This document shows, piece by piece, positions 1-5,855 of a DNA stretch of 5,941 nucleotides. Each line of letters starts with the position of its first letter. The stretch's first letter is position 1. Both the position numbers and the translations under genes were made by a program. Source of the DNA: an uncultured bacterium (GTDB lineage: Bacteria; Bacillota; Clostridia; Peptostreptococcales; Anaerovoracaceae). The stretch is taken from the NCBI GenBank assembly GCA_905214195.1, contig CAJMLH010000057.1, forward strand, positions 1 through 5,941, given 5' to 3'. Under the pieces are notes generated by a model. The model was not told the origin of the DNA, did no database searches, and saw only the letters and a program-made list of their open reading frames with translations.

Positions 1-22
1 AGGGCTATGCCCGCATGTGAAA

Positions 23-53
23 AACCCCGCGTTTCACGCGGGGTTGGTTTTTT
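23..53. terminator. Bidirectional intrinsic terminator
   Basis: A perfect 10-bp stem (AACCCCGCGT, positions 23-32, pairing with 36-45) closes a TTC loop. On the plus strand it is followed by GG and six T (48-53). On the minus strand the stem runs into TTTTT (complement of 20-24). It lies 38 bases past the stop codon of the minus-strand gene at 91-1371 and so should end that transcript. The plus-strand T-tract suggests that it also ends a converging gene left of the window, which is not visible here. Bases 1-22 and 54-90 show nothing else. Confidence 0.9.
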
Positions 54-90
54 ATGCTCATTTACATAAAAAGCTGTTAAGAATCCAAGG

Positions 91-1371
91 TTATTTTGAA
101 GGCGGTTTTGCAATGGCAGCAACAAAGTCCTCAAAATCATCGAAAGAGCTGTTGATAAAGTCGAACAGCACCGGATCTTTGAATTCATATTTTGAAACAG
201 GCACGATATAAGGCGCCATTGGTGATGAGGCAAGGTCAAGCTCCATACGCCGTATATCCGCAAGACTGTATGATGACAGTATAAGCTGGTTATCTTTTAT
301 GAGGTAATATACACCCAAAACATCGTCATTCAGAAGATATGTTTGTTTTTTGACATGGTCGTTATGAGGGTGAAAAATCATGAAAAGACGACCGTTTTCA
401 TAATCTGTAATCATTGCTTTAGACGATAGCTGTGTTGAATCCCTGTCAAAGTCGGGGGCATCCTGTACAAGGTCAGTTACAGTTATGAACTCAGCTTTTG
501 CAGTCATCATGGATGCTTCTGCCGGAGTAACTTGGAATTCTGATATTTTTTCATACTTAACTACTTTAAGACGGTCAAGAGTTATCTGTGTTATCAGCAG
601 AAAATATTTGCCATCGTATTCTATAAGTGAGTCGCATATATACGATTTAAATGTGTCAAATGTAGCGAAGTCCTTGTCGTCGTCTGTAACATGATAGTCT
701 GTATTACATCCGCTTATTGTATCCGGAGCCTCTTCTGTAACATTACGCAGAAGAGTTGCGCCTTTGTGTTTTGGAAACAGGTTGGTGCGAACATAACCTT
801 TTGTGAGAAATTTTGCAGCACCGAAATCTTTGCCCACACATCTCATCAAAAAATAGTTTATAACCTGATAAGGCGAGTCAAGTACCGGACATTGCTTACA
901 CATGAGGACATATTCTTCTGCTTCTGTAAGCGTTATACGGGGAGTAAGCATAAATTCATATTCGGTTTTGCCATCAGGAAGCGGAAGATTGCTGCGAACA
1001 TTTAAATCCGCATAGCTTTGAAGCATGTATCTTACTTCTCTTTCGGTAAGGGCTACTTTTTTACCGCCCAGACCGCCGAGCATATAATTTTCTATATCGT
1101 TTATTTCTTTTTCATCTTCCGGGCTGCCGTTTCCAAGAACACTTCTGTAAGTTTCAAAGCCGGATTCCTCTGCATCGAAATAAAAAAATTGATGCAGGTC
1201 TGTAAGATTGGAATTGTCTGGTAGCCTCCAATGAACGCACATGCTGACCACACCCATAAGTCTTGTATCGGTTATAGATGCAGATACAAACTCTTTGGAA
1301 CTGTCTTCTGTGGTTTCTGACATACCGCCCTTTATAAGTTTAAAAGTTGCTCTTATATCTTGATATGACAA
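91..1371 (-). CDS. Uncharacterised cytosolic protein, 426 aa
   Basis: I do not recognise this protein. It is a full-length open frame ending in TAA. The start is TTG at 1371-1369, supported by GAGG (1380-1383) eight bases upstream. An alternative ATG at 1323-1321 (residue 17) sits behind AAAGGGCGGT, so the true protein may be 410 aa. It has no signal peptide and no membrane segment, so it is probably cytosolic. Visible features are a CxxC pair (C158-x-x-C161), scattered other Cys (C45, C178, C222, C246), a His cluster FHPHNDH (333-339), hydrophobic beta-like stretches around 256-263, 329-334 and 351-366, and an acidic aromatic C-terminus (residues 402-416) ending in a Pro/Lys tail. None of these defines an enzyme. 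It is transcribed divergently from metK from its own promoter and followed by a terminator, so it is apparently monocistronic. The antisense open frames inside it are shadows. That it is a real gene is likely; its function is unknown. Confidence 0.85.
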   Translation of the reverse strand: MSYQDIRATFKLIKGGMSETTEDSSKEFVSASITDTRLMGVVSMCVHWRLPDNSNLTDLHQFFYFDAEESGFETYRSVLGNGSPEDEKEINDIENYMLGGLGGKKVALTEREVRYMLQSYADLNVRSNLPLPDGKTEYEFMLTPRITLTEAEEYVLMCKQCPVLDSPYQVINYFLMRCVGKDFGAAKFLTKGYVRTNLFPKHKGATLLRNVTEEAPDTISGCNTDYHVTDDDKDFATFDTFKSYICDSLIEYDGKYFLLITQITLDRLKVVKYEKISEFQVTPAEASMMTAKAEFITVTDLVQDAPDFDRDSTQLSSKAMITDYENGRLFMIFHPHNDHVKKQTYLLNDDVLGVYYLIKDNQLILSSYSLADIRRMELDLASSPMAPYIVPVSKYEFKDPVLFDFINSSFDDFEDFVAAIAKPPSK

Positions 1372-1404
1372 ATCTGTTACCTCGTTGAAATTCTGTTATT
1401 TAAT

Positions 1405-1432
1405 AGTATACATTATTCTAAGAAAAAAACAA
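1405..1432 (-). promoter_or_regulatory. Putative sigma-A promoter of the minus-strand gene
   Basis: Read on the minus strand, TTGTTT (1432-1427) and TATACT (1410-1405) are separated by 16 bases, with an oligo-T stretch in the spacer. The -10 box is good (5 of 6) and the -35 box is weak. The predicted transcript start is near 1398, giving a leader of about 27 bases before the TTG start at 1371. The site is about 20 bases from the -35 box of the divergent metK promoter. Confidence 0.5.
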
Positions 1433-1451
1433 CAAAATGTTGGGTTAATAG

Positions 1452-1479
1452 TTGACTTTGGTGGTAAAAGATATATAAT
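1452..1479 (+). promoter_or_regulatory. Sigma-A promoter of the SAM riboswitch-metK unit
   Basis: TTGACT (1452-1457) and a perfect TATAAT (1474-1479) are separated by 16 bases. The predicted start is near 1486, about 17 bases before the first paired strand (P1) of the riboswitch. This is where an S-box transcript normally begins. The strong boxes suggest high basal initiation, with control exercised afterwards by the riboswitch. Confidence 0.8.
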
Positions 1480-1502
1480 AATGTGAGTGATAAATTTAAA
1501 AT

Positions 1503-1617
1503 CCTTATTGAGAGAGGCTGAGGGAATAGGCCCAGAGAAGCCCGGCAACCTGTGTGTTGGTTTTACAATATGCAAGGTGCTAAATCCTACAGAAATATAA
1601 TTTTCTGAAAGATGAGG
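1503..1617 (+). promoter_or_regulatory. SAM-I (S-box) riboswitch aptamer
   Basis: The conserved S-box blocks are all present in order: the GAGAGAGGCTGAGGGA segment (1510-1525), GCCC followed by GAAGCCCGGCAACC (1537-1550), GCAAGGTGCTAAATCC (1572-1587), and the closing GAAAGATGAGG. P1 pairs CCTTAT (1503-1508) with ATGAGG (1612-1617), with one G-U pair. P4 pairs CAGAAA (1590-1595) with TTTCTG (1602-1607). The aptamer binds S-adenosylmethionine, the product of the metK enzyme encoded downstream, so it mediates feedback control. The 3' strand of P4 and P1 (CTGAAAGATGAGG, 1605-1617) can instead pair with CCTCTCTTTTCAG (1642-1654): ten of thirteen positions are complementary, with a mismatched middle. 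That is the antiterminator. With SAM bound, P1 holds this strand and the terminator at 1640-1672 forms. Family identity is clear from the motif set; the switching scheme is the known S-box mechanism applied to these bases. Confidence 0.97.
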
Positions 1618-1639
1618 AAAGGTACAATACAGACAATCT

Positions 1640-1672
1640 GCCCTCTCTTTTCAGAAGAGAGGGCTTTTATTA
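1640..1672 (+). terminator. Riboswitch-controlled intrinsic terminator
   Basis: GCCCTCTCTT (1640-1649) pairs perfectly with AAGAGAGGGC (1655-1664) around a TTCAG loop and is followed by TTTTATTAT. The left arm and loop overlap the segment (1642-1654) that the antiterminator would occupy, so the two structures are mutually exclusive. This makes it the expression platform of the SAM-I riboswitch. It should terminate transcription ahead of metK when SAM is plentiful. Confidence 0.93.
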
Positions 1673-1729
1673 TCAGTGAAGCGGTTAACTAACCACTTGA
1701 TGTATCTGAATAAGGATTTATGAGATTAG

Positions 1730-1735
1730 AGGAGG
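1730..1735 (+). promoter_or_regulatory. metK ribosome binding site
   Basis: A full AGGAGG lies eight bases before ATG 1744. It decides the start. An in-frame upstream ATG at 1720 would put this sequence inside the coding region and has only AAGGA three bases away. The 57 bases between the riboswitch terminator and this site hold one weak hairpin (AAG-C-GGTT / AACC-A-CTT, 1679-1698) of unknown relevance. Confidence 0.9.
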
Positions 1736-1743
1736 AACAAGAA

Positions 1744-2928
1744 ATGAAAAAATTATTCACATCCGAATCTGTTACTGAGGGTCATCCTGACAAAGTTTGC
1801 GACCAGATATCCGATGCAATTCTTGATGCAATTTTTGAGCAGGATCCTTATGGCAGAGTAGCGGCAGAAGCAACAACCACAACAGGATATGCAATGGTAA
1901 TGGGAGAAATCAGCACCAACTGTTATGTTGACATTCCTAAAATTGTTCGTAAAGTTATACTGGACATAGGATATGACAGAAGCGACTATGGCTTCGACGG
2001 AAACACTTGTGCTGTGATTTCGGCAATAGATGAACAATCAGGCGATATAGCAATGGGCGTTGATAAGGCTCTCGAATACAAAGAGGGAACTTTAGATGAC
2101 CAAATAGACACTATAGGAGCAGGAGATCAGGGATTGATGTTCGGATATGCCTGCAATGAAACACCTGAACTTATGCCGATGCCTATAGCACTGGCTCATA
2201 AGCTGGCAAGAAGACTTACGGAAGTAAGAAAAAACGGAGAAGTTACATACCTGAGACCTGACGGAAAAACACAGGTTACTGTTGAGTATGATGGGGACAA
2301 GGTTAAGAGAATAGATACTATACTCGTATCTACACAGCATGATCCGGAGGCTACTCAGGAACAGATAAGAAAGGATATAATAGAAAAGGTAATCAAACCT
2401 ATAGTACCTGCGGAACTTCTTGATGAAGAAACAAAATACTTTGTGAACCCTACAGGAAGATTTGTTATCGGAGGACCTCACGGAGACTCAGGCTTAACAG
2501 GAAGAAAGATAATAGTAGACAGCTACGGCGGTTATGCTCGCCACGGCGGCGGCGCATTTTCCGGAAAAGACCCTACAAAGGTTGACCGCAGTGCATCATA
2601 CGCAGCAAGATATGTAGCAAAGAACATAGTAGCGGCAGGTATTGCAGACAAATGCGAAATCCAGCTTGCTTATGCTATCGGAGTTGCAAAGCCTGTATCT
2701 ATAATGATAGATACATTCGGAACAGGTAAGATTGCAGACGACAAGATTGCAGAGCTTGTTGAAAAGAACTTTGACTTGAGACCGGCTGCAATTATTAGGG
2801 ATTTAGATCTCAGAAGACCTATTTACAGACAGGTAGCGGCATACGGTCATTTCGGAAGAACAGATATTGACCTTCCGTGGGAACATACAGACAAGGCAGA
2901 AACTCTTAAAGAGCAGGCAGGATTATAA
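1744..2928 (+). CDS. metK: S-adenosylmethionine synthetase (methionine adenosyltransferase)
   Basis: This cytosolic enzyme makes S-adenosylmethionine from L-methionine and ATP, releasing phosphate and pyrophosphate (EC 2.5.1.6). It is normally a tetramer with sites at dimer interfaces and needs Mg2+ and K+. The 394-residue product has the family's usual length and shows its signatures in order: GHPDK (13-17; H14 and D16 at the ATP/metal site), E42, E55 and Q98 at the positions of the K+ and methionine ligands in the E. coli enzyme, GAGDQG (125-130), GGPHGDSGLTGRK (243-255), and the glycine-rich GGGAFSGKD (268-276), followed by KVDRSASYAARY. No key residue is missing and no frameshift is seen. 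The ATG at 1744 is chosen from the AGGAGG eight bases before it. Transcription is under the SAM-I riboswitch at 1503-1672, so the enzyme's product represses its own synthesis. A terminator follows at 2974-3039, so it is probably monocistronic. Confidence 0.99.
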   Translation: MKKLFTSESVTEGHPDKVCDQISDAILDAIFEQDPYGRVAAEATTTTGYAMVMGEISTNCYVDIPKIVRKVILDIGYDRSDYGFDGNTCAVISAIDEQSGDIAMGVDKALEYKEGTLDDQIDTIGAGDQGLMFGYACNETPELMPMPIALAHKLARRLTEVRKNGEVTYLRPDGKTQVTVEYDGDKVKRIDTILVSTQHDPEATQEQIRKDIIEKVIKPIVPAELLDEETKYFVNPTGRFVIGGPHGDSGLTGRKIIVDSYGGYARHGGGAFSGKDPTKVDRSASYAARYVAKNIVAAGIADKCEIQLAYAIGVAKPVSIMIDTFGTGKIADDKIAELVEKNFDLRPAAIIRDLDLRRPIYRQVAAYGHFGRTDIDLPWEHTDKAETLKEQAGL

Positions 2929-2936
2929 AAAACTCA

Positions 2937-2958
2937 GTTCTTTAAAGGTATAAAGAAC
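2937..2958 (+). other. Small hairpin just after metK
   Basis: GTTCTTTA (2937-2944) pairs perfectly with TAAAGAAC (2951-2958) around AAGGTA, nine bases past the metK stop. No T-tract follows, so it is not itself an intrinsic terminator. It could protect the 3' end of the metK message or simply be an AT-rich palindrome. Confidence 0.45.
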
Positions 2959-2973
2959 AGGGAATGAATTTAG

Positions 2974-3039
2974 ATGAACCGAATCTCGTCGAAATCAAGG
3001 CATCACGACTTGAAAACGAGGGAGACGGTTCATTTTTTT
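2974..3039 (+). terminator. Long-hairpin intrinsic terminator of metK
   Basis: ATGAACCG (2974-2981) pairs with CGGTTCAT (3026-3033), which runs directly into seven T (3033-3039). The 44 bases between can fold further: CTCGT (2985-2989) with ACGAG (3016-3020), and TCAAG (2995-2999) with CTTGA (3009-3013). The stem base plus T-tract is a convincing terminator, although the enclosed arm is longer than usual. It separates metK from the peptidase gene. Confidence 0.75.
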
Positions 3040-3063
3040 GAAATAATTGTCAGAATCAAGGCA
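2986..3063 (+). repeat. Diverged direct repeat in the metK-peptidase gap
   Basis: TCGTCGAAATCAAGGCA (2986-3002) and TTGTCAGAATCAAGGCA (3047-3063) match at 14 of 17 positions, including an unbroken run of ten (AATCAAGGCA), 61 bases apart. Both copies are followed about 20-25 bases later by an A/G-rich stretch ending in ACGG (3025-3028 and 3083-3086). The first copy lies inside the terminator arm. This may be an old tandem duplication or chance in a short AT-rich gap. Confidence 0.35.
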
Positions 3064-3199
3064 AAGATAAGAACAGAGAAAAACGGCGAAATCTTTTGAG
3101 GTCATGTATCAAAAAAACGCACAACACCCTCAAGTTTCAGCAAGCGAAACACTATTTGCAGATTGACAAAAAGTATACAATATACCTTTGTTAAGGTTA
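3064..3199. other. Gene-free part of the metK-peptidase gap
   Basis: No open frame with a ribosome binding site is seen here. Visible structure is limited to a short inverted repeat GTTTC/GAAAC (3134-3138 and 3146-3150), a second one GTATA-CAA-TATAC (3173-3185), and a third ACCTT-TGTT-AAGGT (3184-3197). The last two adjoin each other just upstream of the likely peptidase promoter and could be protein-binding sites. A TTGACA occurs at 3163-3168 but has no good -10 box at the right distance. Confidence 0.4.
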
Positions 3200-3228
3200 T
3201 AGACTACACTGATGATAAAATATATAAT
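3200..3228 (+). promoter_or_regulatory. Likely sigma-A promoter of the peptidase gene
   Basis: TAGACT (3200-3205; four of six) and a perfect TATAAT (3223-3228) are 17 bases apart. The predicted start is near 3235, which gives a leader of about 67 bases. An inverted repeat AATTA-AGC-TAATT (3226-3238) overlaps the end of the -10 box and the start site, where a repressor could sit; that is inference. Confidence 0.55.
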
Positions 3229-3288
3229 TAAGCTAATTTTAAGGAGAAGTGAAGCAAGAAAATGATTAGTTAATTCTCAGTGCTTAAG

Positions 3289-3293
3289 AAAGG
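3289..3293 (+). promoter_or_regulatory. Peptidase ribosome binding site
   Basis: AAAGG lies eight bases before ATG 3302. It favours that ATG over an in-frame GTG at 3293, which overlaps the AAAGG and has no binding site of its own at a usable distance. A better-looking AAGGAG at 3241-3246 is too far upstream to serve either start. Confidence 0.6.
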
Positions 3294-3301
3294 TGAAAAG
3301 T

Positions 3302-5818
3302 ATGAAAACAAGAAAGGGTTTATTGTGCATAGTTCTGTGCATATGCCTTATCGTAAGCGGATTCAGTTTTGCTTTTGCTGACAACAATGCTAAGACAACA
3401 TATATGCAGCAGACAGTAGAGCAGCTGGGTAAGCGCTTGGACGGCGAAAAAATGTTCGATTATTTATCCTATGTTTATTTAGGTTGGAGAACAACAGGAG
3501 GAAGCTGGCAGAATCAAGTAATTGATACTTTCGTACACGACCAGCTTGTGGGAGCGGGATACACTGACGCAGGAAGAGGTTCCGTTGATTCCAACAACAA
3601 GAGCGCTAACGACAAGAGCAGCGCTACCGATGATGATTACGCATGGGTTACTTATTTCAATGATATCAATTCGTTGACTTGGGATCCTGAATATGCCAAA
3701 TTAGAACTTTCCGGCGGCGGAGATTTTGAAGGCAAGGCAAATTTGTTTGATAGAATAAATGTTGAATCAGCAGCATTTAACCCTACCACAGATACTTATC
3801 TTGACCACTATGGAGTGAAGTCAATAGATGAAATGTGGAAATGGATAACAAAGAAAGATGCCAATGGAAACAGGGTAAATGTATTAAACGGAGAAGAAGC
3901 TAAATTAAATGACAGGGTACATCTTGCATGGAACAGCAGCTTTACCGATCCTGCGGGAACAAAGCCTGAGGATGCTAAAGGTGTTTCCGGTGAAATCGTT
4001 TACATCGGAACTACAAACGGAACTACTTGCAGCGAGATAGCAGATACTTCAACTTTAAAAGGAAAGGTACTTATTACCGATTCTTCACTGAGAACTGCGT
4101 TTACGCTTGCAGAGAAAGTTGGAGCAGTTGCAGTAGCTTCAAAGGCAAGTTTAAATGATTACAGCGTACCAAAGGACGAAAACGGCAATATCATTCATCC
4201 GTTTGAGGAGTCTGCAAGATACGCATCGGGAGCATCATTGTCATTAACTCAAAATTCCAATATTGTTGAATGGCAGCTTTCAACCGATCAGTATAATGCT
4301 CTTTTAGAAGTTCTTGACAAAGCAAAAGAACCTGTTATAGCAAAGAATATCGCAATAGGAAAAGTCTATGCAATGAATGACGCTGCTGAAGGCGGAAAAG
4401 GTCAGGCAATTGCCCTTGCAGAGATTAAGGGTTCAAAAAAACCTGATGAAAGAATTTTCCTCTGTGCACATGTACAGGAACCGGGTTCCAATGACAATGC
4501 TACAGGTGTTGCTGCTCTGCTGGGAATGGCAACTGAAATCAAGAAGATGATTGATGACGGAACTTTAGAAAGACCTGAAAGAACCATAACTTTCATGTGG
4601 GGCGATGAAATGAGCATGGCAAGGCTTTATATGAGCAGCCATAAAGCAGAAAAAGATGGTATTGTTTCCGTACTTAATCTGGATATGGTCGGAGAAGACC
4701 CTGCCAAGACAGGAAGAAGCATGAGAATTGAAAAGACTCCTGACCCGTCGGCAGTATATAACTACACCCTTGATACTCTTCCATGGCAAGACGGAAAGGG
4801 ATATGACGAAACCTTTAAGGATACAAGCGGAGAGTTTGTAAGACTCCCGGATTCACATACTCTGTGGGGAGCCGGAAGCATAGATGGATTGTTCCAAGAG
4901 GGATTCTTCTTGAATGACCTTTATATGTATGCAGCTCAGAATGTAATTACGCATCATGACAGCGAATTTGGCGTAGATGTATGTCCGTATGAGGGCGGAA
5001 GTGACCATTCAAGATTCCTTGAACAGGGCATACCGGCTCTTCTGACATGGCACTTTACAGACTACACTTACCATACATCAGTTGATACACTTGCAATGTC
5101 AAGCGCACAGGAAATGGAAGATGTAGGAATCACCTCAATGGCAGCAGGACTTCTTATGGCAAATGCTACCGATGAAAATGAGGATATTGCAGTTGAAATG
5201 ATGACAGAAGTTCAGAATGCTGCATTTGAAAGATTTGCAAAAGAACAGCAGAACACACTCAACCATCAGGTATATGCGAAAAACAACGGTGGCGATTATG
5301 AGGCTGCATTAGCTAATGAAAAAGAAGTTCTCAAGGCATGGCACGACTGGTATCAGGAGGCTCTGCTGTCAGTAGAGAATTCACTTCTTGAGTCACCTTC
5401 TGCTGAATATAAGGAAATCAGAGCGGCTTATCAGTTTGAACTTGAATTGAGATACGATCAGGCAGTTAAATTTGCAGAAGAAATGATTAAGGCCGAACCT
5501 GCTCATACAGATGTAATCAAGGTTCCTGCAAAGGAAGCTACCGCTGAAGCAGACGGAAACATAGAATACTATTACTGCAAATACTGCGGCAAGTATTATG
5601 CCGATGAAGCATGCACCAAGGAAATAACTCTTGCAGATACAATTGTTAAGTTTGTACCTGATGAAGAAGAACCGGCAGTACCGGGAGATAAAACCGATGG
5701 AACTCAGAATCCACCTAAGACAGGTGACAACAGCGGTATAGCATTATTTATGATTATGCTCATATCAGCAGCTTTTGGGGCCGGTGGATTTGCACTTAAG
5801 AGAAGAAGAGAACAGTAA
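3302..5818 (+). CDS. Secreted, cell-wall-anchored M28-family metallopeptidase
   Basis: The 838-residue protein begins with a signal peptide: MKTRK, a hydrophobic core at 7-23, and AFA|D cleavage after residue 26. A YLGWRTTGGSW segment (about 59-68) fits the conserved N-terminal part of M28 peptidases. Residues about 220-290 resemble a protease-associated insert (GEIVYIGTTNG, LKGKVLITD, AEKVGAVAV). The M28 core follows, with candidate zinc ligands H390, D398 (in SNDNATG), D461 (NLDMVGE) and H591 (YHTSVDT), acid residue E436 (MWGDEM), and GGSDH (565-569). M28 enzymes are usually di-zinc amino- or carboxypeptidases. Here the usual EE pair reads EM and the usual HxD reads HVQ. A helical, charged region spans about 620-733, then a small Cys-containing module at 734-785 (KVPAKEAT, DGNIEYYYCKYCGKYY). 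The C-terminus carries PPKTGD (804-809), a hydrophobic segment and KRRREQ, a sortase signal for covalent wall attachment. Its likely role is trimming peptides at the cell surface; the substrate is unknown. It has its own promoter and terminator. Confidence 0.87.
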   Translation: MKTRKGLLCIVLCICLIVSGFSFAFADNNAKTTYMQQTVEQLGKRLDGEKMFDYLSYVYLGWRTTGGSWQNQVIDTFVHDQLVGAGYTDAGRGSVDSNNKSANDKSSATDDDYAWVTYFNDINSLTWDPEYAKLELSGGGDFEGKANLFDRINVESAAFNPTTDTYLDHYGVKSIDEMWKWITKKDANGNRVNVLNGEEAKLNDRVHLAWNSSFTDPAGTKPEDAKGVSGEIVYIGTTNGTTCSEIADTSTLKGKVLITDSSLRTAFTLAEKVGAVAVASKASLNDYSVPKDENGNIIHPFEESARYASGASLSLTQNSNIVEWQLSTDQYNALLEVLDKAKEPVIAKNIAIGKVYAMNDAAEGGKGQAIALAEIKGSKKPDERIFLCAHVQEPGSNDNATGVAALLGMATEIKKMIDDGTLERPERTITFMWGDEMSMARLYMSSHKAEKDGIVSVLNLDMVGEDPAKTGRSMRIEKTPDPSAVYNYTLDTLPWQDGKGYDETFKDTSGEFVRLPDSHTLWGAGSIDGLFQEGFFLNDLYMYAAQNVITHHDSEFGVDVCPYEGGSDHSRFLEQGIPALLTWHFTDYTYHTSVDTLAMSSAQEMEDVGITSMAAGLLMANATDENEDIAVEMMTEVQNAAFERFAKEQQNTLNHQVYAKNNGGDYEAALANEKEVLKAWHDWYQEALLSVENSLLESPSAEYKEIRAAYQFELELRYDQAVKFAEEMIKAEPAHTDVIKVPAKEATAEADGNIEYYYCKYCGKYYADEACTKEITLADTIVKFVPDEEEPAVPGDKTDGTQNPPKTGDNSGIALFMIMLISAAFGAGGFALKRRREQ
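5708..5815 (+). other. Sortase-type cell-wall sorting signal (within the peptidase gene)
   Basis: This codes residues 803-838: N-PPKTGD, a hydrophobic stretch of about 20 residues (IALFMIMLISAAFGAGGFAL), then KRRREQ. It is the three-part LPxTG-like signal with Pro in place of Leu, a variant seen in Clostridia surface proteins. A sortase would cut between T807 and G808 and link the protein to peptidoglycan. No sortase gene lies in this window. Confidence 0.85.
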
Positions 5819-5855
5819 TATAACAGTTGGATTTGAACTGATTTTAAAGCTTCAC

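Noticed and set aside
17..211. Plus-strand open frame of 64 residues over the left terminator.
   Set aside because: It begins before and runs through a strong terminator and then antisense to the real gene; no ribosome site is present.
485..1224. Three plus-strand open frames antisense to the 426-residue gene.
   Set aside because: They lie wholly inside the minus-strand frame, have low-complexity Phe/Ile/Cys-rich translations, and lack ribosome sites and promoters; they are shadows of the real gene.
1720..1743. In-frame upstream ATG that would extend metK by eight residues (MRLEEEQE).
   Set aside because: The extension would include the AGGAGG ribosome site as coding sequence, has no properly spaced site of its own, and does not fit the family's usual MKKLFTSESVTEGHPDK beginning.
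1753..2481. Two minus-strand open frames antisense to metK.
   Set aside because: metK on the plus strand is certain, and these frames are Tyr/Cys/Ser-rich reverse-complement shadows with no start signals.
3163..3186. TTGACA followed by TATACA and TATACC as a peptidase promoter.
   Set aside because: Spacings are 5 and 12 bases, far from 16-18, and nothing like TATAAT lies at 17 bases. The TAGACT/TATAAT pair at 3200-3228 fits better.
3293..3301. GTG start three codons upstream of the peptidase ATG.
   Set aside because: The only nearby ribosome site (AAAGG) overlaps this GTG and is correctly spaced for ATG 3302. The signal peptide also begins naturally with MKTRK.
4402..4789. Minus-strand open frames antisense to the peptidase core.
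   Set aside because: They overlap each other and the conserved M28 motifs on the other strand, with no ribosome site or promoter.
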